64,000 bases of DNA from Halocaridina rubra (lineage: Eukaryota; Arthropoda; Malacostraca; Decapoda; Atyidae): positions 124,451 through 188,450 of the forward strand of contig JAXCGZ010005709.1 of the NCBI GenBank assembly GCA_037179515.1. The letters run 5' to 3'. Shown here piece by piece: positions 43,021-55,267 of this stretch. The translations under genes and the position numbers were made by a program. Under the pieces are notes generated by a model. The model ran no database searches, had not been told where the DNA came from, and saw nothing but the letters and a program-made list of their open reading frames with translations. Position 1 is the stretch's first letter. Every line of letters starts with the position of its first letter.

Positions 43021-43607
43021 TCTGTAATATTGTTTCAGGTTTGGATTGCAGAATGGAACTGCCTTCAAGATTATGCCTCATGCAAGTCATAACTTCTGCA
43101 TATTTCTTTCTCTTTATGCCAAAGAGCAGTATGTTGTGTATGTGTGCGCTTTTGTGTTTGACTGAAATGAATTTGCTTATGAATATTAAATTAACACACT
43201 AACCCATTTAAACTGAAATTAATTGCCATCCTTATTCTTATAGAATCTGCTTCTTACATAAAACCAAGTAAATTTTTTCTTCTTTTGTTTTTGAATGTCA
43301 TAGGAAGAGTATGTATGCAAGCGTCTAGGCAAGGCACAAAAATATGTATTAGGATTAATATCAGGCAACTTTCACTTACTTTGCTTCCAAATATGGCCAT
43401 GTACATATGTATAGTTAATCATTTGTAACTGCTGTAAATTGGTTGAATTCTTCAGCAGTTTTATACTTTTATTAAATACTGAATTTTCTTTTTATAATTT
43501 AATGACTGGTTGATGATACAGAACATGATCAGATTCATTTGATTATTTTTATGTATAACTATTTTATATGAATTTAAAAGGCATTTTGTATTTCATATAC
43601 CCTATTT
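43021..43607. other. Non-coding, nothing recognised
   Basis: No supported feature. Confidence 0.45.
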
Positions 43608-44245
43608 ATTACTGAGCTCTTGTAACGTAGTCTCCGTGGCAAAATGGTAGCATCTGCGACTCTGAGGCAGCAGGTCGAGGGTTCGCGCCCCGTCACGGAC
43701 TGAGGTTAGTAAGGGCATACACTCAGGGTAACGAATACATCTGCCAAAACAAGTCCTTCGTAAGAAGGCAACCGTCCTAGCCCTTAGTAGAAAAGGGAGT
43801 TCGTGACGTAACACCGAATCCATCCATCCATCCATTACTGAGCTCTTGTAGAGTCATTAGTAACAGTGTTTGCATCTTTAAAGTACGGTACACTGTACTT
43901 ATATTTAGTGGAAGTCAGTTTTTTATGTATTCGTAATTTGGGTAGTACACTATTCACTAAGCTTAACTTAGGTAACTTATGTTGGCCCTATTATGCTTAA
44001 ACCACAGTGAATAAGCTTTTGCTGTTTGGGTTTGATTTCTCAAAAGAGTAATCAAACCAAAACTGCACAAGCATATTCACTGTGCTTTAACCATGCTATG
44101 GCCAACGCAAGTTACTTAAATTCAGTTTAGTGAATATTGTAATACCCAAGCTATGAATACACAAAATCCTGAATTCCACTAAATTGATTTATATACTTTA
44201 AAGACGCAATGACTCTTACTCGTAACTCTTCAAGATCTCAATAAG
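43608..44245. mobile_element. Foldback element with ~150-190 bp arms, hosting a SINE
   Basis: Left arm (about 43851-44047: 'gagtcattag', 'catctttaaagta', 'tttagtggaagtcag', 'gttggccctattatgcttaaa', 'gggtttgattt') pairs with right arm (44050-44225: 'aatcaaaccaaaactg', 'gctatggccaacgcaagttac', 'ctgaattccactaaa', 'tactttaaagacgcaatgactc'). Outermost 'gagctcttg' pairs with 'caagatctc' near 44230. The loop is only a few bases. No coding capacity. Confidence 0.75.
43625..43833 (+). mobile_element. tRNA-derived SINE, full length, with 17 bp target duplication
   Basis: The head is tRNA-like: GGCAAAATGGTAGCATC supplies box A and GAGGGTTCGCGCC box B, with a near-complete cloverleaf (acceptor remnants GTCTCCG/CACGGAC). 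The body (43705-43800) matches the truncated copy at 32572-32700. The tail is (ATCC)n. ATTACTGAGCTCTTGTA occurs at 43608-43624 and 43834-43850, an exact target-site duplication. The minus-strand open frame across it is meaningless. Confidence 0.92.
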
Positions 44246-44376
44246 GAATATGCTATATGATATACCAAATGCCTTTTTAATATGAAAAGAAAAGGTTTTA
44301 CATAAAAATAAAAAAGTGGAAGTGATCATATTCTGAATATTTTCCATGGATGTAGGTAGCAAAATTAATAGTTTAG

Positions 44377-45128
<752 letters not shown>

Positions 45129-45239
45129 TGGTCTGCTTTCTGTGTAGTATTATTTTACAAATATATAACTGGCATACTGAATGCTTTTTAATTGTAAAGT
45201 GGTAATATGGTCATAAATACGATATTTTCTCTTTTCCAG

Positions 45240-45388
45240 GAGACTGCTGAAGTCCATGTGAATCTTGCTATTCTTCACTGACCCTCTTTTTAAATATAAG
45301 AATTTCTGAATAGAGGCTTGCTTAAGAAAGCAGTCTTTAATGGATACCATGCAAGCAGAAGGAGAATTAATGAAAATGCTTGAGTCAG
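45240..45388 (+). other. 5' exon of the zinc-finger gene (5' UTR plus start codon)
   Basis: Preceded by a strong acceptor (TTTTCTCTTTTCCAG at 45225-45239) and followed by a strong donor (TCAG|GTAAGT). The first in-frame ATG is 45340-45342, with an in-frame TGA at 45307-45309 upstream, so translation starts here or at the second Met three codons on. The acceptor implies at least one further non-coding exon upstream, not located with confidence. Confidence 0.75.
45340..45388 (+). CDS. C2H2 zinc-finger protein, first coding segment
   Basis: Encodes MDTMQAEGELMKMLES plus the first base of the next codon. Joining the G to the AT at 48853 makes an Asp codon, and the frame then runs open through the whole terminal exon, giving a predicted 821-residue protein. 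The phase match across two well-formed splice sites is the main support for this start over the in-exon ATG at 48825, which lies upstream of the acceptor in intron sequence. Confidence 0.72.
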
Positions 45389-45962
45389 GTAAGTTTTTGT
45401 ACAGTTTCTTAATTGAAATAAACTTTGAAATGCTGATGATATGCGCATAGACTTGTTTTCAACACGTTTGTATAGTATAAGGAATACCTAATATTTGAAC
45501 TTATCTGTATCTTTACATCCATTGAATTAATAACACAAGCTCACACACGTGTCCAATCAAAGGGGTAATTAAGAAAGTATTAAGAAACCAAGGGATATAG
45601 CCTCATTACTGTTACTGTACACAAATGCTGATGGAGTAACTGGTAATCAGGTAAATTGATGGACTGGATATATGACAGTAAGGAAGATAGAATAACAGTT
45701 ACAGAGACAAAATTTAATGATGGAATGTACAGTGTTATAGTCCTTCCCAAGAGTTACAAAATAATGAGCACTGTGAGATCATATAAGACTGTTAGAGAGA
45801 TAGCATTGCTTAAAAGTTTAAGGTTACAAGTTGAAGAAGTAATCATTGCTATAGAAAGTTAGTTCAAGGAGTTTATTGATGCTTGCATAAGTATAGTCTT
45901 TGAGAGCATTATATTGGCTATAGTATATACCCCACCGAGGTATTAACAAAAATTAGAGGTTT

Positions 45963-46177
45963 GAAGTTAAAGTTAAAGTTTGCCGGTGTTTCAGTTCCGA
46001 TATCCATCTGAGATGCTCCTCAGAACGTCAGCCGAGGCAAGCCCCAACCCCCCCCACTGTGGTGCCCATCCACAGCAAGTAACCTTCCCAGTAAACAGGT
46101 TAAACTCTCGGTCCTGAGCGGGAACCGATCTGTCGCCCTCGTGAATGCGAGGCCAGCGCATTATCACTGTACTAGCC
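45963..46177 (-). mobile_element. tRNA-derived SINE (second family), minus orientation
   Basis: On the minus strand it begins GGCTAGTACAGTGATAATGC (box A-like), has an anticodon-like hairpin CCTCG..CGAGG, and then CGGTTCCCGCTC (box B-like). The tail on the plus strand reads 'aagttaaagttaaagtt', i.e. an (AACTTT)n tail. No clear target duplication. It differs from the SINE at 43625. Confidence 0.65.
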
Positions 46178-46302
46178 AGAATGAGGAAATGTGTTAAAAG
46201 TAGAAGTCATACTTTCAGTTGTAAACATTACATGTGGAAAAAATTGTTGGATATTATTTGTAAGATATTAATAATAGAGAAATAGACTGGAATAGTCTAG
46301 AC

Positions 46303-46644
46303 CAGTGGTTCCCAAACTTTTCCAGTCTGTTGCCCCCTTGGATTCCAGGTGGATTCCTAGTGCCCCCTCCCCCTCATTTACATGCAAACACACTCCTTTT
46401 TTATTTTTTTATGCTTCATTAATTAAACACATGGATGTATTTCACAACAAAAAAATTAGTAAACCAATTTATTTAGCTCTAAATTAGTTTACTTAATTAT
46501 GTTTTATTTATGAAACAAAAAGTAATTTATTAACTGCTCCCAATGCCACCCTGTCACCCCCTACTGCCCTCCTTTTGCCTCACTGCCCCCAGATATTTCC
46601 ACCTCCCCCAGGGGGTTTGGTACTGTCCACTTTGGGAACCATTT
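46303..46644. mobile_element. hAT-type MITE with 8 bp target duplication
   Basis: Ends CAGTGGTTCCCAAACTTTT and TTTGGGAACCATTT (inverted, the last bases decayed). Flanks GTCTAGAC (46295-46302) and GTCTAGAG (46645-46652) form an 8 bp duplication with one mismatch, the hAT signature. The interior has no coding capacity. It splits the LINE sequence 'gaaatagactggaatagt' from 'agtagacccacacagtgaa', which are adjacent in the copy at 3178. Confidence 0.88.
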
Positions 46645-47288
46645 GTCTAGAGTAGACCCACACAGTGAAGAGAATTGGTTTAGGGCAAGATGCCCAGATT
46701 GCGTACATAGAAATTTCTTGTGCCAACTGGAACCAGTAAGTGCCAGGGGAGGAGACGAACTATCGCTGAAGGAAATTTTTAGCACCAACATGTACTGGAA
46801 CTGACAAGGGCCAAGGGTAGAGATGAACCATCAGTGCTAAGTCTAACATTCACATATCTCGTTTTTTTATAATAATAAAACAATGAGTATAAGCTATCAG
46901 ATGGAAAAAGTGATCACTGCATGTTGTTGATTTAGCATATCGTTGAAGATGTTCTGCCTCAGAGTAGGGGAACCAAGAGAGAAATGAGGAAGAACTATCC
47001 AAGCGAAATTACAAGAAAATGAATAATCATTTTACAGGTATAGACTGAGGGAGCATATTAAAACAACAGGTCTATACAGGTGATGTTCAAAATTGTACGT
47101 GAGGAATACAGGAGGGTAGATAGCTGTTGTACACTATCTACAAGAATAGGAATTTTTAATGCCATAGAGGAATGGATCAGTAATGAATGTGAGGCAAAAT
47201 GACTGGTGAGACGGAATAGTTGTAGGAGGAGAAAATTGTAAATCCTTGGCAAATGTACAAACGAGAAATAAGTGAGTAGGCTACCAAA

Positions 47289-47292
<4 letters not shown>

Positions 47293-47342
<50 letters not shown>
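47293..47342. repeat. (GA)n microsatellite
   Basis: About 24 GA units at the position where intact family A has 'gagagaggcagagagagac', so an expansion of element sequence. Confidence 0.95.
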
Positions 47343-47345
<3 letters not shown>

Positions 47346-48852
47346 CCAAGAAAGCTAAGGGAAATTTTATACTTATCCACAGTAAATAGAACGAGAAGTT
47401 TCAGCCGGTATTTACTGTAGGAAATACTCCATCTCCTCATATTGCAAAAACGAAAGATTCAGGGCCAGTTTTAGAGAGCATCTTTTCAACTACCAAGTTA
47501 TGCAAAACATTGATGGAACGAGATGCTCATAAAGCTATGGGGGGAAGATGACATATCCCCTTATGTACTTTAGCTGAGGCGTTATCAGTAGCTCTAAACA
47601 TCATATTTTGTAAGTTGCTGGAATCTTTGGAGATTCCAAGATGTGGAAAGCAAGGGAACATGGTGCCTATCTTCAAAAGGGAAGGGTAGACACAGCTCAA
47701 ACCTATAGGTCTCTTTCATTTGCTAGTTGAGTTTGCAAAATTATGAAGAAACTACTGAGAAAAGACATTTTTCTTCACTTGGGGCTCTTCCAATTTATTG
47801 TCTATGAGACTACGTGGCTTGAGGGAAGGCAGGTCTTTGCTAACAAACTCCTAACAATTTTATGATGAGGTAAGCCTGAACTTAAAAGAAAGAGAGGGCT
47901 GGGCAGATTGCATATTCTCTGCTTTTCAGAATGCATTTGATACAGTCCCACATAGGAGACTTATTAAGAAGATGCAAATAATGGCAAGAATAAATGTAAA
48001 TTTCATGGAGTGCATAAAAATAATGTTGAAGGAAGCGAGTAGATGATCAAATTAAGATATGCGTATCTGAATGGAGATAGGTGAGCAGTAGATTTTCATT
48101 TGGATCAGATTTAGGACCATTTCTGTTCCCTACACTTGTAAATGACCTTCTTGAGTCTGTAAATGAATCTTTTAAATATGTTTGCAAATAATGCAAAGCT
48201 TGTGTAGAAATTAAGAGATAAAAATAGTGTAGATGATGCATTTATTATAAAAAGAAAAGACGAAAATGGTTGTAGAAATTCTGAGTGGATTATATGTCAT
48301 GTTTGAAAGCTTACTCAAAGTTAATATGCTAATTATCGGTTGTATTGCTGTGTGTTATGAATTTAGCAACTCTTGACCTACTTATTAACAATGATGATAG
48401 TACCGGAGTTAAAAAATCCTCCATCAAAAGTTTCTATATAAACTTTGTTGTTGCTTCTGTGCAATTTATTATGGAATGATGTAATATCGTGTATATGGGT
48501 TATTTTTGGTTCATATCTTCATTTCCAAATGCCAGGTTTAATTTTTTTCTTATTAAATTTCAATTTTAATGTCAAGTATTGCATATTATTGCCGAAAAAA
48601 ATCGGTATTTTTCCATCAGTAGAATCTTGAAATAAATGTGCTTCGGGTAGGAAAATAATAGAGAGCTTATAAGAATCAAGTTTGATAAAACCCAAAGATT
48701 TACAAAAATTAGTAGTCAAACCTGAATTAATAATAATATCTCTCAACTTTTGAATAATTATCCATTTCTTTAATATATGTGTATGATGATGTGTACTTCT
48801 TGTTGGTGTCAATTATATTGATAGATGACAATTGGGTGTTGTTTATTTCCAG

Positions 48853-51269
48853 ATATTTGGGCTTACAAGGCAGAGAAAGAGGATGACTTTAGTGACGATG
48901 ACTCTGATGAAATTTTAGAGGAGGAGGAGGAGGAAGAGTCTGATGAAGAGGAGACAGAAGTCGTAACAGCAACAAAAGTCGAGGATAATAATTTGATGTG
49001 CCCCGAATGTCATACTAAATTTGATACGAGTGAAGAATGTGCTTTACATGAGAAAGAACATGAGAAAGAATCTAATTATATTTGTGATCAGTGTGGAGAT
49101 TCTTTTGGCATAAAGAAAACACTGATCGCTCATTTGCAAAAACATAAAGTCGAAAAGAAATTTGAATGTGACAAATGCCATAAAAAATTTGACTACAGGG
49201 ATAACCTCCTGTACCATATGAGGATCCATAGAGATATGGAAAGCCATGAATGTGGAGTATGCAAAGAGAAGTTCAGAAGTATCTTTTTACTTGAAGAGCA
49301 TAAGAAGAAGCACATGATAGCTGTGCAAGACAAAAATAATTCCCAGAGAGTCTATTTGTTGCCAGTTGGCAAAGGTATGAAAGGGGAAGTGTTCGCTACT
49401 CCCATTACTGATAAACCAATTGTCCCCGTCTTTGCGTGTGATGTTTGTAATAAAAAATTTGCAGATAAGCCTTCTCTTGAAACTCATAAGGTAATCCATA
49501 TTAAGCATCCAAGGGGACCTAAGATGATGATAAGAAAGAAAGGATTACAGCCTCAACAATTATCTTCTCAGTTATACATATGTCCCAAGTGCAGTAGCAG
49601 ATTTCACAACAAAAAATCTCGTAATGCTCATATGGCTGAATGTAAAGTTGTCAAGAGTGGACCTCATGTGAGGTGTGCTTTTTGTAAGAAAATGTATCCC
49701 AATTCATCAGTTGTAAAAAACGATTCACCAGACAACATGAAATTCATATGTGAATCATGTTGTACATTCTTGGCCCAAAAGAGCCAAGTTTCTGGATTCA
49801 CTCCTCGATTAGAAAATCGTTTTATATGCAATAAATGCGATAAATGCTTCTCTTCAGAAGAGGAACTGCGAAGGCATATTCATACCCATGTGTCTGAATT
49901 TTACTACACCTGCTATAAGTGTGTGGAACCACAATGTTTCTTGACCAAGAAGGCCCTTCATGAACATATCATAACTCATATGGAAGACGCCTATGTAGAT
50001 ATTAAACGTGTCTCAAAAGAACATATTGAGCACAAAGAAGATGAAATTAGATCAGAAGTTCAGTTTAGAGAATCCTTGGAGAGTTCTTTTATAGGTCCAG
50101 AAAATAATTTGCCAGCTTCTCCTGATCTGCTTAAGGGACAACACACTCATAATAAAAAGTCAAATTCTGGTAGTCATGATATGGAATCTCTTTTATGCAG
50201 TATTCCTGTTGGACAATACACTAAAAATAGTACCAGCAAGACCCCTAAAGTTACAGCTTCATCTAAAAAATTCCGACAAGGAAGTAAAAAAATCCAAACC
50301 ATAGATATTAGTGGTCCTTCATCAGTGCTAGTAACAGAATTATCTAGCAATTCTGATGAGGATGGATCCCTCACTTCTGACAGAGACAAAGCACAACCTG
50401 ATGTAACCTTAGACTATAGCATTAATAATAAAGAGAGTCCACCTGCTCCCAATTGCAAAAGGTCATTAATGGTTACTGAAAATCCATACAAGAAATATCA
50501 CACTACCACAAGTGCAGACAGAAGACGATTTTCCTCTCGAACTTCTGAAGAGGGTTCTAGTGAAAATGACATAGTTCTGTCTTCTAGAAACAGACCTAGG
50601 TATAATGTTACCAGACCATACACGAAACGTAAAGCTACTAGTAAGTGCAAGGAGAACTCGCAGTATACGGATACTGCAGATTCCAATAATCTGTCAACCA
50701 AGGGGACCTTATGGCAGAAAATAGTACCTAAATTACGAGATTCCCATTCAGAAAGCAATTCTGTGAATGTGAAGCTTAATATATATGCGTCTGATTCAAA
50801 GGAAACCGACAATGTGGACATTGAATTACCTGATTATAGTTCAGATGACAACAACGATGACTTCACTTCGGACGAAGAACTGAAAGAATGTGATGTTTAT
50901 ATAAAGACAGAAGTTGATCCTGAGGTTGAAGAAAACTTTAATATGTTCAAAAACTGTACAGTGTTTAATCCTGGGCTTGGCTTCAATATACCTGATGCAG
51001 TTATCAAGCAAGAAAAAGATGATAAGGAATCAAGAACGTTAGGATTGACCTCAATCAAGCAAGAACCAGGAACTGAAATGAGTGAAGGTCTCCTTCAAAT
51101 AAAGTCAGAGAGACTAGATGAGTCTTATGGTGATGACATGACTATTAAGGAAGAAATGGAAACAGAGGAACCATTAAAGGAAGAAGTGAATTTTGCAGAT
51201 ATCACACTGGAAAACTCTTGGACTTTACAGCTCTCAGAATCTCCAGTTAAAACTGAAAACAGTGATTAG
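48853..51269 (+). CDS. C2H2 zinc-finger protein, terminal coding exon
   Basis: Residues 17-821 of the predicted protein; stop TAG at 51267-51269. Order: a very acidic stretch (17-55), then C2H2 fingers with zinc ligands near residues 66-86, 94-114, 122-142, 150-170 and 212-232, a C2HC finger near 260-280, a four-Cys cluster (CAFC...CESC, 291-319), a C2H2 finger near 342-362 and an irregular one near 370-392. The rest (400-821) is low-complexity, Ser- and charge-rich. The final 122 residues hold seven SUMO-consensus sites (IKTE, IKQE, IKQE, IKSE, IKEE, LKEE, VKTE). Likely a nuclear DNA-binding transcriptional regulator, with repression through SUMO a reasonable guess. Only the first fingers have linkers resembling the classical type. 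No orthologue recognised. All zinc fingers sit in one exon. Confidence 0.9.
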
Positions 51270-51621
51270 ATGGAGTTAAATCTGAATGGCATCATGCACT
51301 TTTGTTTTAATAATACAGATCAATACTTAAATTGCGAAGATTCAAAGTTATGTTTTTAAATAGTAATTCATTATTTTATTTTAAATCTGTAAATAGGGAG
51401 AGATGGGTGTTCTGTAAGTGAAAGCAGAGAAGTATCCATCAAGTGAATCTATGTAAAAGAAACTTCAGTTTTCTAAAGTTCAAGAACTTGACAGTCACCC
51501 AAGTAAACCAGTAACTCTCTTTGTGTGAGCTCCTCCATGTTGAAATTTTTATTGCCTTTTGGCACGTACTAGTTCTGTTATGTGTCTATAGCATATTCCT
51601 CTCTCTTCTCTTCCACCTTGA

Positions 51622-51800
<179 letters not shown>

Positions 51801-52269
51801 TGCTTGTTGATATATGCTTTTGACTTGAATTTTAAAACAATGGCTCTATTTATAATCAAGAGGCCTTTTGATAATTTCTTTTATTTAAAATTATTTTTTT
51901 TTAGAAGTAACAAAAAAATGAAACCAAGGAGTGCTAATATATCTATTTTACTGTAGTTTAATAATATTCATGATGTGTCTCACAGTTACGATTGATTGTA
52001 TGTTCGTTTTCTGTGAATGTAAAGACTTACTAGCTTGGCTGTCAGATATGAAAATGCTTAAAAATTAAAGTTCATAAAATGCTTAAAATATTGAAGTAAT
52101 ATGGTGGCTATCTTACCATACAAGGGTACAGCGGAATAGTTTTACAGTGCCTGTTATATAATAAGAGATTAGTTTCATGATATGTTTTATAGATAGTTCA
52201 CATATAGGAATCTTTCTTGGAAATGATCTTGATGCTTGGCTTACTTCCTCCTACTAATGAGATATATCC

Positions 52270-52275
52270 AATAAA
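52270..52275 (+). terminator. Candidate poly(A) signal AATAAA
   Basis: Canonical hexamer 1 kb past the stop codon. Position alone supports it. Confidence 0.3.
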
Positions 52276-52290
52276 GTCCCCCAAGCTACG

Positions 52291-53486
52291 TAGTCTTACA
52301 TACGAAAAGATTTACACCTGGTGCTTGATGTGTTTTAGCAAGTTAATGGTTTGAAATAAGGAATGCTATATTTTTATATGAAAGGTAATACATGTACTAC
52401 CATTCATTGCTCTCATATACAAGTTTGTTGGAAATTTTTATTTACAGAAAGATATACTGTATAAACATTGCACATGGATTTTTCATCAGTTGTCAGGCTG
52501 TTTTGTTTTTGCATATTGTATTTAATTCTAGTGTTTTTTTTATTTTCTGTTAACATTTTACAGTTACTTGTATAATGATTTTAGAACATATAATATTTTC
52601 ATACAAATTTGTGTTTTTAATTTTATTTGACAGCAGTGTATTGGACTTTTTCTTTTAAGAATGTTATCTTATATTGATGGTAAGCATAATGCAGTTTCAT
52701 TTTGATGGCTTCATGTATAGTTTGTGATATTTAACTGTCTGAAGAACAACTTATCAACTGATCTTTATATTATCTCGCCTTAGGAACAGTAGCTCATTAC
52801 ATAAACTCTGATGATATGCAGTTATTTGTATTCTGTAATGTATAGTTACATACTGAGATTTTGTTGTACAATTACAACAAAATATGTTGTATGATTTTTA
52901 TGATAATTTGCTCGTACATTGTCATAGATTTTTAATAATGATGATAGCTTAATATAAAAATACTTTTGGATGAATATTTATATTACTTTTCTTGAAACAA
53001 ATCAGAAAATGAATTCTTATCATGTACTTTAGTAATTATGTAGGTGTTACGTTGTTAGAATTTTTTTTATCTATTGTATCTTATTTTTATATATTTTTCG
53101 ATCGAAAATTATTGAATTGCAAATATATGTTTTTATTGATTTTTTTTTTAAATGGGAAGTTTTTCCTGTCTGTAACCTAGAGATTTTTTGCAGGAATTAA
53201 GATGTACACTAAAGAGTACATAGGCTATGCTCAAGGCATTGCATTTTTCAGCAATTTCTTTGCTTCAGTATTGGAATATGGTATTGATTGGTATATCAGT
53301 GGTGATTAAATTGCACTGTGCAATAATAATAAGTCATGCATTTCGTTTTGCATAAAAATTATATACAATGCCTCTTTCATAATTCCTGTACCATTATAGT
53401 ACTACCATTTATGGTTCCAATAGATATGATATATTTGAAAAATGCATTTGATTCTACTTTACAGTATCTTGCACTGGTACTTACTA
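52291..53486. other. Non-coding, nothing recognised
   Basis: AT-rich intergenic or extended 3' UTR. Confidence 0.45.
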
Positions 53487-53735
53487 CAGGGGGTCCTTGG
53501 TTTACAATGTCCTCGAGTTACGATGTTTCGTGGTTACTTCGCCTCCCATAAATTATTTTGCTCTTTTATATTTTTATAATTATTGGCCTGTATTATGTCT
53601 CCCAAGCTTAAAGCAGATTCTTCTAATGGTAAGAAAAGGAAAGCCATTGCCATGGAAGTGAAATTAGAGATAATGATATGCATGCAAAAGGCAACAACTA
53701 CTCATTAAACTTTTTTCAAGAAGGCTTTTCATTAA
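53487..53735 (+). mobile_element. 5' fragment of a second pogo/Tigger-like family
   Basis: Begins after TA with CAGGGGGTCCTTGGTTTAC and 'ctcgagttacgatgttt', a terminus unlike the copies at 4965, 9064 and 38208. It carries the start of a transposase and then stops where the family E LINE begins. No 3' partner was found with confidence. Confidence 0.65.
53595..53708 (+). pseudogene. Tigger-like transposase N-terminal fragment
   Basis: 37 codons from ATG to TAA: MSPKLKADSSNGKKRKAI then MEVKLEIM, matching the basic leader and first helix of the CENP-B/Tigger DNA-binding domain. Truncated by nonsense and by the adjoining LINE. Confidence 0.65.
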
Positions 53736-53769
53736 GTGTAAGTGTCTTAAACATAAGGTTCTAGTCATG

Positions 53770-55060
53770 CCCTCCTCCGACCCTCCTGCTTCCCCTCCAG
53801 AGGGGGTATGGAGCTTGACACCCCCAGGAGGGGCAGACTCTAATGGGAAAGAAGGAGAGGCAAAGGATGGCCTCTGGCAGCAGCCAGGAGAGTGCTGGTT
53901 CCCCATTCCCCCCAGCCCCAAAATCCACTGCTGTTAGAGAGCCCATCTCTAAATTCAAAGTCCATGCCCCCTCCACTGCAGAGGTCTATGCTTTCCTGAA
54001 AGAGCCGGAAGACCAGCTCACTGAATTTGGGTGCACTGTCAAACCCAAAGTTCAGGGTAAATTTATCATCCACCTCTCTACTGAAGCTGCTCTGAAGATC
54101 TGAGCTCTCAGCTTGCCTCACCTGGCCGAGATGACCCCGGCTCAGAGGATCAGGAAGTTCATCCTCATAAACTTCTCCATAGCTTGGTCAACAGAACTAT
54201 TGACCAAGCAGTCGTATATCACCTCCGCCTCGTGCTGCCCCTCCAAGATTCAAGGGCAAACTGTCCCTTCAAAACAAGTGCTGGTCCACATCTGCGGTCC
54301 ACCTGCTGCCCCAGTGAACCTCGGAAATTTGGACAAATTCCAACTCTTGGAATATAACCCTAAACCTCTTAGATGCTTCCGCTGCCAGTGGCTTGGCCAT
54401 CACTGAAACACCTGCCATTTCCCAGTTAGATATGCAATCTGCAGCGGTGGGCATGTCACTGACCGTTCCCTCACCAAATTTAAGGGCAAAGGAGAGACAT
54501 TGGCCAAGTGCCCTAACTGCTGGGGGCACCACCACACCTAGAATACTTGCTGTCCTGAGAGGCTGAAGAGGATTCCTCAAAGATTCCTTTCCTCTGCTCA
54601 TGCCTCCAACCACACCACCTCTACCTTCACTCCTCCTCCTCCCACCTCCAATCCCTGGCACAGATTCCCTCCTGCCCTACCCAGACCCAACCCCCCTACC
54701 CAATACACATCACACAACACTAACCTGGCTCCAGACACATAGACTACACCTCCCGCACAAACTCCAACCACCTCCTCACACAACAGTCACACATCCATGT
54801 ACACTCCACACAACACTCAGACTAACGCCACCACCTCATGCAACACTCAGACTAACACCACCACCTCACGCAACACTCAGACACACAACACCACCCCACA
54901 CAACACTCAGACTACAGCTGCTTCCACTCAAAGACCTCCTAACCACACCAAGTCTTGAGACCCCAGACTCAATAACCGCACTCCTACTTCTTAGCAGCCT
55001 TTCCAAACACCTTCCTCAGCCTCCTAATCCTCAATCCTACTCCTCAACTTCTCTTCACCC
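53770..55060 (+). pseudogene. Gag-like ORF1 of LINE family E
   Basis: Order: a Pro/Gly-rich leader, a core with STAEVYAFLKEPEDQLTEFG and KVQGKFIIHLSTEAALKI (RNA-binding fold typical of these ORF1 proteins), FQLLEYNPKPLRCFRC, then CCHC zinc knuckles, and a Thr/His/Asn-rich tail built from ~33 bp tandem repeats (54780-54910). Two knuckles each have a stop where a Trp is expected (TGA at about 54404, TAG at about 54539), and the frame changes several times. Confidence 0.75.
54780..54910 (+). repeat. ~33 bp minisatellite in ORF1
   Basis: About four units of 'cacaacactcagactaacaccaccacctc' with small changes. Confidence 0.85.
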
Positions 55061-55267
55061 TTGAAGTCATCATAAACCTCATTACTCAGGCTATTCATGC
55101 AGCTGTTCGACTCTTTGCTACCAACACGGACTCCTCTCTCTTAGGCACTTTCAATCAAGCTGTGGAAGTAACTCATGGCATCGTTGCCCAAGCCCTCTCC
55201 TCCAGGAACCACTGTCAGCTTCAACAGGCTGCCGCTTCCTCCACTTCCACCATTTAAACCTGTGTGA

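Larger units (their letters stand above)
45640..48240 (+). mobile_element. Decayed LINE family A copy in the intron
   Basis: Starts with an endonuclease remnant (VTETKFNDGMYS, VLPKSYKIMSTVRSYKT), continues through 46900-47000 (end of endonuclease), the linker and the RT (for example the DADCIFLDFQKAFDT equivalent near 47910-47945) to about 48240. Interrupted by a SINE (45963-46177) and a hAT MITE (46303-46644). Many stops; sense orientation relative to the host gene. Confidence 0.78.
45389..48852 (+). other. Intron of the zinc-finger gene
   Basis: GT at 45389 and AG at 48851-48852 behind 'gttgtttatttcc'. It contains a decayed LINE, a SINE, a hAT MITE and a (GA)n tract, but no (TA)n array. 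The last ~600 bp (48241-48852) show no feature. Confidence 0.72.

Noticed and set aside
43625..43700. Functional tRNA gene
   Set aside because: It has tRNA-like boxes, but the acceptor stem has mismatches and it continues into a SINE body with a target duplication; it is the SINE head.
43602..43835. 77-codon minus-strand frame
   Set aside because: It lies entirely within a plus-strand SINE and its target duplication.
48825..48852. ATG at 48825 as the zinc-finger protein start
   Set aside because: It is upstream of a good acceptor (TTTATTTCCAG) and its few residues are intron-like; the exon at 45240-45388 supplies a better start in phase.
54600..55064. 154-codon Pro/Thr/His-rich frame as a mucin-like gene
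   Set aside because: It is an off-frame reading of the ORF1 tail and its minisatellite in LINE family E.
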